From positions 1 through 64,000 of the forward strand of contig CBFHOG010000001.1 in NCBI GenBank assembly GCA_965657545.1: 64,000 nucleotides of DNA. The letters run 5' to 3'. Every line of letters begins with the position of its first letter. Within the stretch, counting starts at the first letter, position 1. Source of the DNA: UBA7446 sp965657545 (GTDB lineage: Bacteria; Bacteroidota; Bacteroidia; Flavobacteriales; Flavobacteriaceae). This document shows, piece after piece, positions 9,323 through 16,629 of this stretch. A model generated the notes under the pieces. That model saw only the letters and a program-made list of their open reading frames with translations. It searched no databases and was not told the origin of the DNA. The translations under genes were made by a program, and so were the position numbers.

Positions 9323-9724
9323 ATGAAAAAAATACTTTTTACGCTGGCAATACCCTTTTTAATGTTCTCCCAGAAAAATCAAAATGAGGATAGGTTTGTA
9401 TATGAACTTAGATTTGAAATTAGCGAGAATTCGTCTGTTGCAGACGCTCAAAAACAGTTTTTTACTTTTGCAGACGGTTTTAAGCAAAGTGAATACGCTA
9501 CGAATGTAATCGTATTACAGCACCACACGGGTGACCGAATGGACTTTAAGATTTTGGCTTTTTCAGACACATGGGACAATCTAAACAAAATGGCTGTGGA
9601 TGCAGAGTCTTATTTTGCAGCCAATGACCCCACAATGTTTACAGAACCATGGAAAATAGTTCATACTGGAGATAGCATATATGCCGTAAGAAAAAGCCTT
9701 GATGAAGGGTGGATTAGCAGGTAA
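9323..9724 (+). CDS. Small exported protein of unknown function
   Basis: The 133-residue product starts with a short basic-hydrophobic segment (MKKILFTLAIPFLMFSQ) that looks like a signal peptide, leaving a small acidic domain with YELRFEISENSSVADAQKQF, QHHTGDRMDFKILAF and a C-terminal AVRKSLDEGWISR. The mix of strands and helices could be a dimeric alpha-beta barrel, but I do not recognise a family. It is followed by a good hairpin terminator and so is probably a single-gene transcript. A TTAACA-type direct repeat lies about 50 bases upstream of the start. Confidence 0.65.
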   Translation: MKKILFTLAIPFLMFSQKNQNEDRFVYELRFEISENSSVADAQKQFFTFADGFKQSEYATNVIVLQHHTGDRMDFKILAFSDTWDNLNKMAVDAESYFAANDPTMFTEPWKIVHTGDSIYAVRKSLDEGWISR

Positions 9725-9751
9725 GTTTATTAAAGCTTTCTTTTTAAACAT

Positions 9752-9780
9752 ACCCTGTCAATATTTGGCAGGGTTTTTTA
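9752..9780 (+). terminator. Rho-independent terminator
   Basis: ACCCTG (9752-9757) pairs with CAGGGT (9769-9774), extended by a further G-T and C-G/A-T pairs, and is followed by a run of six T. It ends the transcript of the small exported protein gene. Confidence 0.75.
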
Positions 9781-9856
9781 CTAAAAAAGACTCTATTAAA
9801 AAATTGAGGAAAGCCGTTTCTAAAAATATTTTATATTCGTTTTTTTAATCCAATTC

Positions 9857-10210
9857 ATGAAAAAATTAATGCTTGTGGGTGTCGCTATGGCAACCTTAAA
9901 TGCGTGTTCAACATTTAAATCAGGGCTTACTATTCCAGCAAATCAAACTTTTTTGTTAGGAGAGTTTAACGACAAAAACTATTCCGCAAAGTTGATTAAT
10001 AGATCAAACTTTACTGTTGCGTTTAAAGCAGTTGACAAAGAATCCGGAACGGTAACACAGGGTTTTGGATTGGCACCAAAGGGAAAAACAAAGGTGTACA
10101 TAAGCAAATACGAAACAGCCTATTTTAAAAATGAAAATAGTACTGATGTTAAGGTTGATGTCATCCTAAGTAAAGGCGTTGAGGGAATGCGGTATGTTGA
10201 TAATAAATAA
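9857..10210 (+). CDS. Small lipoprotein of unknown function
   Basis: A 117-residue protein begins with a lipoprotein signal (MKKLMLVGVAMATLNACS), the lipobox Cys being about residue 17, so it should be lipid-anchored. The mature domain is short and beta-rich (SAKLINRSNFTVAFKAVDKESGTVTQGFGL). I do not recognise the family. It stands alone between a terminator and a convergent lipoprotein gene. Confidence 0.65.
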   Translation: MKKLMLVGVAMATLNACSTFKSGLTIPANQTFLLGEFNDKNYSAKLINRSNFTVAFKAVDKESGTVTQGFGLAPKGKTKVYISKYETAYFKNENSTDVKVDVILSKGVEGMRYVDNK

Positions 10211-10263
10211 AACCCGCTACGTGAAATAAAGCATAAGAATGAAAGCGGAATGTCGCAAATGGT

Positions 10264-10659
10264 TTAGTTGCAATCTGAACCTAATCTGTTTAGGTAATAT
10301 GGATCAGGAGAATTAAAAATTACTTTATTACCATCACATTCAAATGTAAGGGGAGCAACCCATGTATTACCAAAATGCAAATCCACTGTTAGTACATTAT
10401 TTTCAAATGTGTAAGGATGGATTGCTGGTAAGTGATTCCCATCAGCGGCTTGGAATGATTCATATTGAGATTCACAATCACTACCCACACAATAATACGT
10501 GTAACGTATGCCCGCTTCGTAGATATACATGGTATTCAGACTATTTTCTGGATAAACCCACTTGCCTTCAATTGTGAATGCTGTAGGATTGTCATTTGAG
10601 ACATCATCACTACTACAAGCCATAAGGAAGAATACTGCTATTAATAATAACTTATTCAT
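10264..10659 (-). CDS. Lipocalin-like small lipoprotein
   Basis: The 131-residue protein has a lipobox (FFLMACSSDD, Cys about residue 15) followed by the acidic/Asn stretch typical of exported Bacteroidota lipoproteins, then IEGKWVYPENS and a beta-rich domain of about 100 residues containing four later cysteines. The opening resembles lipocalin-like lipoproteins, but the match is loose. Its promoter is visible upstream (TATATTTG on the minus strand at 10685-10692). It is convergent with the preceding lipoprotein gene. Confidence 0.65.
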   Translation of the reverse strand: MNKLLLIAVFFLMACSSDDVSNDNPTAFTIEGKWVYPENSLNTMYIYEAGIRYTYYCVGSDCESQYESFQAADGNHLPAIHPYTFENNVLTVDLHFGNTWVAPLTFECDGNKVIFNSPDPYYLNRLGSDCN

Positions 10660-10684
10660 CTAAATCTTTTAATTTTTTCGAACT

Positions 10685-10692
10685 CAAATATA
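10685..10692 (-). promoter_or_regulatory. Promoter -7 element of the lipocalin-like gene
   Basis: A TATATTTG element on the minus strand lies 25 bases before the ATG. No clear -33 element was seen. Confidence 0.4.
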
Positions 10693-10753
10693 AGTAAGTT
10701 TATAAGGTTCTTAAAGTGTTCAGAAATAGTACAACTAAAAGAAGAAGATATGC

Positions 10754-10876
10754 CTATGGTTTAGATTTCTTTATCATTTTTTTTCCAAACTTTTGCTTTA
10801 ACACAATTTTAAAATAGAAGAAATTGTAAATCACAAAAATGATACATCCGATAATAAACATCAATTTATTATTCAT
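10754..10876 (-). CDS. 40-residue single-pass membrane protein
   Basis: An ATG frame encodes 40 residues beginning MNNKLMFIIGCIIFVIY, one hydrophobic helix (about 5-26) followed by a strongly basic tail (KQKFGKKMIKKSKP). Tiny proteins of this layout are common in flavobacteria, but the match is from memory. It lies in an otherwise gene-free stretch between 10660 and 11053. Function unknown. Confidence 0.4.
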   Translation of the reverse strand: MNNKLMFIIGCIIFVIYNFFYFKIVLKQKFGKKMIKKSKP

Positions 10877-10988
10877 GATTTCTAATTTGAATCTTTTCTT
10901 CTTTGCCTAATTGCTATGGCAAAACTGAAAAAGAAAATTCACAAATAATTTTGGTGTTTTTCTTGCGTAAGATTAATCAAATGCCATT

Positions 10989-11015
10989 AAAAAAAAACCC
11001 ACCTTACAGGGTGGG
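10989..11015 (-). terminator. Terminator of the tRNA-Asn transcript
   Basis: On the minus strand CCCACC (11010-11015 complement) pairs with GGTGGG (10998-11003 complement) across a six-base loop and is followed by nine T. It lies about 38 bases after the tRNA. Confidence 0.75.
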
Positions 11016-11053
11016 CTTTGGTTAGAAATGTGTGATGTAGCGGTTACTACCAG

Positions 11054-11127
11054 CTCCCCCTCTTGGGCTCGAACCAAGGACCCTCTGATTAACAGTCAGA
11101 TGCTCTAACCAACTGAGCTAAGGAGGA
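11054..11127 (-). tRNA. tRNA-Asn (anticodon GTT)
   Basis: The minus strand folds as a 74-base tRNA. The acceptor stem is TCCTCCT with AGGGGGA (one G-T pair), the discriminator base is G, the D arm has AGCTCAGTTGGTTAGAGC, the anticodon loop is CTGTTAA giving anticodon GTT, and the T loop is GGTTCGAGCCC-like. CCA is not encoded. Confidence 0.95.
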
Positions 11128-11136
11128 AAATGTGCG

Positions 11137-11167
11137 CAAATATAATTTTTATTTACTTGCTATCAAA
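11137..11167 (-). promoter_or_regulatory. Promoter of tRNA-Asn
   Basis: A minus-strand TTTG -33 element (11164-11167), a 19-base spacer and a TATATTTG -7 element (11137-11144) match the Bacteroidota consensus. The tRNA begins 9 bases downstream. Confidence 0.75.
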
Positions 11168-11184
11168 TGACTTTTATAAGAAAA

Positions 11185-12504
11185 TCAATTCATGATGAAT
11201 CGGTATATATCATTCCCGTTGGCATAAACAAATAAACCAAGCAATAAAATGATACCAACCATTTGAGCATATTCCAATATTTTTTGATGTGGCTTACGAC
11301 CTGTGAGTATTTCATAGGTTAAAAACACCACATGGCCACCATCTAAAGCTGGAATAGGCAATACGTTCATAAAGGCTAGAATAATCGATATAAAAGCCGT
11401 ACGCTCCCAAAATGTGCGCCAGTCCCACTTTGCAGGAAACAAACTTGCAATGGTGCCAAAACCTCCCAATTGACTGGCTCCTTTTTTGGTGAAAATAAAT
11501 TTAAACCCCGCTACATAATCGTAAAGCGTCCAGTAGCCGTAATCAAAACCTTGCTTGATACTCTCCGCTGCCGTATAACTAACATCCGTTGTTTGTGGGC
11601 GCGTATCTTTAAAATATACTCCAAAAACCTCATCTTCGGCAACTGGAGTCGTTATTTGTTGGAATTCACCATTGCGTAAAACAGTTAATACAACCGATTC
11701 TCCTTCGCGTGTTTCTATTGCGTTTTGCACTTGACGCATCGAACCAAAAGAAGTACCGTTTACACCAACTATGCGATCGTTAGCTAAAATTCCAGCGGCT
11801 TCTGCTGCCGAGTTTTCTTTTACCTTTTCAATGATGGCAGGCATATATGGAATAAGTGGGAACATCTCCCCTGCAGCAAAAAGTTGCTTGCCAAATCCTT
11901 CAGGAACTGAAATTGTTTCTTTTGTTCCATTTGCATGTGAAACCGTAACGGTTTTCGCGTCACGTAAAAAAAGCCATTTGTTGACATCCATAGCCCCATC
12001 AAGAGAAACGCCATCAACATTTAAAACGTGATCTCCTTGTTGAAACCCTATGGCCTGCGCTTGTGGTGTAGGGTCTAAACCATACGTCAATGCCTCATCC
12101 GTAATTACGGTTTTGCCCCAAACAAACATGACGATCATGTAAATCAAAAAACCAAGCACCAAATTCACGGTAACCCCACCAAGCATAATAATAAGGCGTT
12201 GCCATGTAGGTTTTGCACGGAATTCCCAAGGCTGGGCAGGTTGCGCCATTTGCTCGGTGTCCATGCTTTCGTCTATCATTCCCGAAATTTTCACATATCC
12301 CCCCAAAGGAAGCCAACCGATTCCGTAAACGGTCTCGCCTATTTTCTTTTTAAACAACGAAAATTTAACGTCGAAAAAAAGATAAAACTTCTCAACACGT
12401 GTTTTAAAAAGTTTAGCAGGAATAAAATGTCCCAACTCGTGGAGTACAATGAGTAGTGATAGACTTAAAATTAGCTGTCCGCCTTTTATAAGAAAAAGTT
12501 CCAT
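11185..12504 (-). CDS. rseP: Site-2 intramembrane protease RseP
   Basis: The 439-residue membrane protein has the zinc protease motif HELGH at residues 22-26 inside the first helix, GGYVKISGM shortly after, two PDZ-like regions (about 120-300) and the C-terminal NVLPIPALDGG motif that supplies the third metal ligand. This is the RseP/S2P family, which cuts transmembrane anti-sigma factors and remnant signal peptides within the inner membrane. Length and motif order are normal. Its promoter (minus-strand TACATTTG at 12522-12529) faces that of the sco gene across a palindrome. Confidence 0.95.
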   Translation of the reverse strand: MELFLIKGGQLILSLSLLIVLHELGHFIPAKLFKTRVEKFYLFFDVKFSLFKKKIGETVYGIGWLPLGGYVKISGMIDESMDTEQMAQPAQPWEFRAKPTWQRLIIMLGGVTVNLVLGFLIYMIVMFVWGKTVITDEALTYGLDPTPQAQAIGFQQGDHVLNVDGVSLDGAMDVNKWLFLRDAKTVTVSHANGTKETISVPEGFGKQLFAAGEMFPLIPYMPAIIEKVKENSAAEAAGILANDRIVGVNGTSFGSMRQVQNAIETREGESVVLTVLRNGEFQQITTPVAEDEVFGVYFKDTRPQTTDVSYTAAESIKQGFDYGYWTLYDYVAGFKFIFTKKGASQLGGFGTIASLFPAKWDWRTFWERTAFISIILAFMNVLPIPALDGGHVVFLTYEILTGRKPHQKILEYAQMVGIILLLGLFVYANGNDIYRFIMN

Positions 12505-12521
12505 GGGAAAAAATTAGACGT

Positions 12522-12529
12522 CAAATGTA
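12522..12529 (-). promoter_or_regulatory. Promoter -7 element of rseP
   Basis: TACATTTG on the minus strand lies 17 bases before the rseP ATG. Confidence 0.5.
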
Positions 12530-12542
12530 CGGGATTTGAACG

Positions 12543-12562
12543 ACCTATAAAACGGTATAGGT
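12543..12562. promoter_or_regulatory. Palindrome between the rseP and sco promoters
   Basis: ACCTATA (12543-12549) and TATAGGT (12556-12562) form a perfect 7-base inverted repeat around six bases. It lies between the two divergent -7 elements and could bind a dimeric regulator. Confidence 0.4.
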
Positions 12563-12564
12563 TG

Positions 12565-12572
12565 TATCTTTG
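12565..12572 (+). promoter_or_regulatory. Promoter -7 element of the sco gene
   Basis: TATCTTTG ends only 4 bases before the ATG at 12577, so the message should be leaderless or nearly so. Confidence 0.5.
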
Positions 12573-12576
12573 TGCT

Positions 12577-13251
12577 ATGGAATTGAATTCATTCTTTCGT
12601 CGGTTTCGGAAACTAGCTTTGGTGTTATTGGTGCTTTCCATCATCATTGTTGGATTGTTTTATATGGCCTTAAAGCCTAAAGAGGTACTTCCAGTGTTTC
12701 AACCAGCTATGGTAACCCCCGAATTGGTAGATGAAAGCATTCAGTTTGTAAAAAAATACCACACCATTGCCCCTTTTTCCATGACCAATCAAAATGGAAA
12801 AACGATTACCGAAAAAGAATATGACAACACCATTTATGTTGCCGATTTCTTTTTTACAACCTGCCCAAGCATCTGTCCCATCATGACCAAAAACATGCAT
12901 ATACTACAAGAAAAGTTAGTCGATCTTCCAGAAGTGAAACTGCTTTCATTTAGTGTAACACCCCAGATTGATTCGGTGGCGCAACTTAAACGCTATGCGC
13001 TAAAAAACAAGGTAGATGACACGCGATGGAACTTGGTTACAGGTAAGAAAAAAGAAATTTATGAGTTGGCGCGTAAGTCGTATTTGGTAGTAAAAGACGA
13101 TGGAGATGGCGGCCCCTACGATATGATTCACACTGAAAATTTTGTGCTTGTTGACAAACAAAAACGCATCCGTGGTTTTTACGATGGAACCCAACTAGAA
13201 GCTATGGACGACATCCTTCATGACATTGAACTGTTGGTTTTAGAAAAATGA
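12577..13251 (+). CDS. SCO1/SenC-family copper chaperone
   Basis: The 224-residue protein has an N-terminal transmembrane helix (about 12-31) anchoring a periplasmic thioredoxin-like domain. The copper-binding motif CPSIC (C96, C100) and the distal His185 (IHTENF) that complete the Sco metal site are both present. Sco proteins deliver copper or reduce thiols during Cu-A assembly of cytochrome c oxidase. I chose the ATG at 12577, since the upstream TTG at 12562 lies before the promoter -7 element. The feoAB genes follow after 63 bases. Confidence 0.9.
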   Translation: MELNSFFRRFRKLALVLLVLSIIIVGLFYMALKPKEVLPVFQPAMVTPELVDESIQFVKKYHTIAPFSMTNQNGKTITEKEYDNTIYVADFFFTTCPSICPIMTKNMHILQEKLVDLPEVKLLSFSVTPQIDSVAQLKRYALKNKVDDTRWNLVTGKKKEIYELARKSYLVVKDDGDGGPYDMIHTENFVLVDKQKRIRGFYDGTQLEAMDDILHDIELLVLEK

Positions 13252-13268
13252 TAATCGTCATAAAAATG

Positions 13269-13291
13269 TTACGTACTTTAACGTACATTTG
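13269..13291 (+). promoter_or_regulatory. feoA promoter region with ACGTAC direct repeat
   Basis: A TACATTTG -7 element (13284-13291) is overlapped by two copies of an ACGTAC-containing unit, TTACGTAC at 13269-13276 and TTAACGTAC at 13278-13286. The repeat may be a binding site for an iron regulator; this is inferred. Confidence 0.45.
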
Positions 13292-13314
13292 CTCTTTAAA
13301 ATTAGTCTAAATAA

Positions 13315-13548
13315 ATGGATTTAACCCTTGCCGATTTAAAGGTTGGAGAAACCGCCATCATTGATTCTTTTGATGTGGAACAGCTACCTATGAAATTAGT
13401 AGAAATGGGTTGTCTTCCCGGAAATGAAGTGGGTTTACTTCAGCTTGCGCCCAACAAAGACCCCTTATATCTCAACATCTCGGGTTCACATTTAGCCATT
13501 CGCCGAGAGACTGCCACACGTATCTTTATCCGTAAAAAAGGTGAGTAA
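13315..13548 (+). CDS. feoA: FeoA, ferrous iron transport accessory protein
   Basis: The 77-residue cytosolic protein is a single FeoA SH3-like domain with the usual pattern LADLKVGETAIIDSF, LPMKLVEMGCLPGNEV and the ending SHLAIRRETATRIFI. It supports or regulates the FeoB permease. It overlaps feoB by 8 bases, so translation is coupled. Repeats over its promoter suggest iron-responsive control. Confidence 0.93.
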   Translation: MDLTLADLKVGETAIIDSFDVEQLPMKLVEMGCLPGNEVGLLQLAPNKDPLYLNISGSHLAIRRETATRIFIRKKGE

Positions 13549-15631
13549 AAATATCAACGTTGCGCTTATTGGAAACCCGAATACGGGTAAGTCATCGGTA
13601 TTTAACCACCTCACGGGGCTAAATCAAAAAACAGGTAACTATCCCGGCATCACAGTAGAAAAAAGACAAGGCGTCTGCCGACTCCCAAGAGGTGTCAAAG
13701 CGCGTATTTTAGATTTGCCTGGCACCTACAGCCTAAACGCTTCTTCACTTGACGAAAATGTGGTGGTTGAGTTATTGCTCAATAAAAAAGATAAAGACTT
13801 TCCCGACGTAGCTGTTGTGGTTTCAGACGTTGAAAACCTCAAACGAAACCTACTGCTTTTTACCCAAATTAAGGATTTAAATATCCCCACTATTTTGGTC
13901 ATTAATATGTCGGACCGAATGCGCCGTAAAGGAATTAGCATCGATACCCACAAAATGGAACAGCTGCTTCACACCAAAGTGGCACTTGTTAGCGCACGAA
14001 AAAATGAAGGGATAGATGTGGTTAAAGAACACATTGCCGCATACAAAACACTATCAACCCAAGCCTGTTTAGATATCAAGAAAATCGATCAAGATTATTT
14101 TGAGTCTTTGGAACGTACGTTTAGCAATCAGTCGCTATACAAACTGTGGTTGGTGATTACCCAAGATGTGAATTTTGCTAAAGTGGAGCGTAAAAAGATG
14201 GAGGCGGAAAATGCCAATCATATGCGAACCCCCTCATACCTAAAAAGATTACAGCAAAAAGAAACCATCAAGCGCTATCAGTTTATCAATAATGTTTTGA
14301 AAGAATGCTACGAAAAAGACAGCAGTAAAGCCACCGATCTTCGTGGAAAACTAGACCGTGTACTGACGCACAAGGTCTGGGGGTTTGTCATTTTCTTTGT
14401 GGTTTTGCTTTCCATTTTTCAAGCTTTATACGACTGGAGCAGCGTCCCAATGGACTTTATAGACGCCTCTTTTGTACAACTTAGCGAATGGGCAAAAACA
14501 TCCATTCCTTCGTGGATGGCGCCCAATTTAATTGCCGAAGGCATTATTCCTGGACTTGGAGGAATTGTAATTTTTGTACCACAAATTGCCATGCTTTTTC
14601 TATTTATCGCTATTTTGGAAGAAACAGGATATATGAGTCGCGTCGTATTTATTATGGATCGCGTCATGAGGCGGTTTGGACTCAGTGGAAAAAGTGTGAT
14701 TCCTCTAATTTCTGGAACGGCATGTGCTATTCCCGCCATTATGGCGACAAGGAATATCGAAAATTGGAAAGAGCGTTTGGTCACCATTTTGGTAACGCCC
14801 TTCACGACCTGCTCTGCACGATTGCCGGTTTACCTTATTCTAATCAGTCTAATAATTCCAGATGAACGTATTTTAGGTGCAAATCTGCAAGGATTAGTTC
14901 TCATGATTTTTTACCTACTCGGCTTTGGTATGGCGCTATTAGCGGCATTTGTGTTACACAAAATTTTACCACAAAACCAAACAAGTTATTTTGTGATTGA
15001 AATGCCAAATTACCGTATTCCACTACTTAAAAATGTAGTACTAACCATATTAGAAAAAACGAAGTCTTTTGTGTTAGAGGCAGGAAAAGTGATTTTAGCC
15101 ATCTCTATTTTATTGTGGGTTTTAGCATCGAATGGCCCTGGCGAAACATTTAAAAATGCGCCACAAGAAGTAGCCAAATCTGTATCGGTTACTGACGCAA
15201 CTTTTGACCAACAACTTAGCGCATACAAACTCGAACACTCATATTTGGGGATTATTGGAAAAGGGATTGAGCCTGCCATTCGGCCATTGGGTTACGATTG
15301 GAAAATTGGAATTGCCATAGTGAGCTCTTTTGCTGCAAGGGAAGTCTTTGTGGGAACGCTTGCCACCATTTATAGCGTTGGAGAAGACAAAGAAGAAACC
15401 ATAAAAGAACGTATGGCGGCAGAAACCTACTCCGATGGTAGCCCCGTATTTACATTGGCGTCAGGATTATCATTAATGATGTTTTATGCTTTTGCTATGC
15501 AGTGTATGAGTACGTTAGCCATTGTCCGAAAGGAAACCAACAGTTGGCGTTGGCCTGCAATTCAACTTATTACAATGACAATTGTGGCCTATATATGCGC
15601 ATTGATAACATTTCAATATTTTAGCCTTTGA
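13541..15631 (+). CDS. feoB: FeoB ferrous iron transporter
   Basis: The 696-residue protein has an N-terminal G domain with GNPNTGKSS (11-19), DLPG (58-61) and NMSD (122-125), a helical linker, and a membrane domain with the two Gate blocks (GLSGKSVIPLISGTACAIPAIMATR and the later SFAAREVFVGTLATIYS). This is the GTP-dependent Fe(II) importer of the inner membrane. It starts at a GTG within the end of feoA. One base after its stop comes a small Cys-rich membrane protein of the FeoB-associated type. Confidence 0.97.
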   Translation: MSKNINVALIGNPNTGKSSVFNHLTGLNQKTGNYPGITVEKRQGVCRLPRGVKARILDLPGTYSLNASSLDENVVVELLLNKKDKDFPDVAVVVSDVENLKRNLLLFTQIKDLNIPTILVINMSDRMRRKGISIDTHKMEQLLHTKVALVSARKNEGIDVVKEHIAAYKTLSTQACLDIKKIDQDYFESLERTFSNQSLYKLWLVITQDVNFAKVERKKMEAENANHMRTPSYLKRLQQKETIKRYQFINNVLKECYEKDSSKATDLRGKLDRVLTHKVWGFVIFFVVLLSIFQALYDWSSVPMDFIDASFVQLSEWAKTSIPSWMAPNLIAEGIIPGLGGIVIFVPQIAMLFLFIAILEETGYMSRVVFIMDRVMRRFGLSGKSVIPLISGTACAIPAIMATRNIENWKERLVTILVTPFTTCSARLPVYLILISLIIPDERILGANLQGLVLMIFYLLGFGMALLAAFVLHKILPQNQTSYFVIEMPNYRIPLLKNVVLTILEKTKSFVLEAGKVILAISILLWVLASNGPGETFKNAPQEVAKSVSVTDATFDQQLSAYKLEHSYLGIIGKGIEPAIRPLGYDWKIGIAIVSSFAAREVFVGTLATIYSVGEDKEETIKERMAAETYSDGSPVFTLASGLSLMMFYAFAMQCMSTLAIVRKETNSWRWPAIQLITMTIVAYICALITFQYFSL

Positions 15632-15632
15632 T

Positions 15633-15758
15633 ATGGAAAACCTAATCATCACTTTAGCTGTGTTGTGGGCGTTGTATTTTTTAGTGCAACGATTTCGCCC
15701 GAGTAAAAAAGTTGTTGGGGGAGGTTGCGCTTCCAGTAAAGACTGTGGATGCCACTAA
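15633..15758 (+). CDS. FeoB-associated Cys-rich membrane protein
   Basis: A 41-residue frame starts one base after the feoB stop. It has one transmembrane helix (MENLIITLAVLWALYFLV) followed by a basic stretch and a C-terminal Gly/Cys tail (GGGCASSKDCGCH, three Cys). This is the layout of the FeoB-associated Cys-rich proteins, which are thought to assist FeoB. Its stop codon overlaps the stop of the convergent ZIP gene by 3-4 bases. Confidence 0.85.
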   Translation: MENLIITLAVLWALYFLVQRFRPSKKVVGGGCASSKDCGCH

Positions 15759-16576
15759 CTGCCTAGCGCAACGTCTAATGTCATCATTACTACAAATCCG
15801 CCAATAAATCCAAGCGTAGCTATATCTGTATATTTGTCTTGTTGGGTTTCGGGAATTACTTCTTCTACCACCACAAAAATCATGGCACCGGCAGCAAAAG
15901 CAAGTGCATAAGGTAAAATGGGAGTGAAAAATGTAACCGCAACCGCGCCAATTACACCTGCAATCGGTTCAACAATTGCTGAAGCCTGTCCATAAAAAAA
16001 GCTTTTTTTCCTGCTAAGCCCCAATCTGCGCATAGGCATGGAAACGGCAATTCCCTCGGGAAAGTTTTGAATTCCAATCCCAATAGCAAGTACCACTGCT
16101 CCGGCAATGGAAGCCTCGGGCAAGCCCGCGGCAACACCTCCAAACAATACACCAACGGCAAGTCCTTCTGGAATGTTGTGTAATGTAATGGCAAGAACCA
16201 TAAGCGTGGTGCGATGCCATGGCGTTTTTATTCCTTCAGACTCCTTAAAGTTGATGTGGATATGGGGTAATATTTTATCAAGTCCGAAAATAAAAAGCGC
16301 CCCAAGAGTAAAGCCAACAGCAGCAGGAATCACTTTTATAAAACCTTCGCCTGGGCTCATATCAATACCCGGCGCAAGCAAGCTCCAAAAACTTGCAGCA
16401 ACCATAACGCCGCCTGTGAACCCCAACATACCATCCAAAACAGCGCGGTTCATGTTCTTAAAAAAGAACACAAAAGAAGCGCCAAGGGCCGTTAGTCCCC
16501 ATGTAAATAGCGTGGCGTAAAGCGCGCCAAGGACTGGTGGCGTGTTTTCAAAAAAGTGAATAATGGTATCAAACAT
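15755..16576 (-). CDS. ZIP-family metal transporter
   Basis: The 273-residue inner-membrane protein has about eight helices and the ZIP metal-path motifs HNIPEGLAVG and the paired NFPEGIAVSMPMRR. It has a modest His-containing loop (LPHIHINF) before the HNIPEG helix. ZIP proteins of this type (ZupT/GufA-like) import Zn(II), Fe(II) or other divalent metals. I chose the ATG at 16576, directly behind a TATATTTG element; an upstream start at 16681 would run through the divergent crtY gene. It is convergent with the feo operon, so two metal importers sit side by side. Confidence 0.9.
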   Translation of the reverse strand: MFDTIIHFFENTPPVLGALYATLFTWGLTALGASFVFFFKNMNRAVLDGMLGFTGGVMVAASFWSLLAPGIDMSPGEGFIKVIPAAVGFTLGALFIFGLDKILPHIHINFKESEGIKTPWHRTTLMVLAITLHNIPEGLAVGVLFGGVAAGLPEASIAGAVVLAIGIGIQNFPEGIAVSMPMRRLGLSRKKSFFYGQASAIVEPIAGVIGAVAVTFFTPILPYALAFAAGAMIFVVVEEVIPETQQDKYTDIATLGFIGGFVVMMTLDVALGS

Positions 16577-16581
16577 AGGGG

Positions 16582-16589
16582 CAAATATA
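16582..16589 (-). promoter_or_regulatory. Promoter -7 element of the ZIP gene
   Basis: TATATTTG on the minus strand lies 5 bases before the ATG at 16576, predicting a nearly leaderless message. Confidence 0.5.
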
Positions 16590-16616
16590 ATTATTCCGTT
16601 ATTACGATGATTTTTG

Positions 16617-16624
16617 TAGGTTTG
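16617..16624 (+). promoter_or_regulatory. Promoter -7 element of lycopene cyclase
   Basis: TAGGTTTG lies 5 bases before the GTG start at 16630, again predicting a very short or absent leader. Confidence 0.4.
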
Positions 16625-16629
16625 GAAGG

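Noticed and set aside
14419..14805. Minus-strand frame of 128 codons within feoB
   Set aside because: It is opposite the FeoB Gate helices and has no independent support.
15952..16520. Several frames overlapping the ZIP gene in other phases
   Set aside because: The ZIP frame has clear motifs; the others are shadows in high-scoring low-stop sequence.
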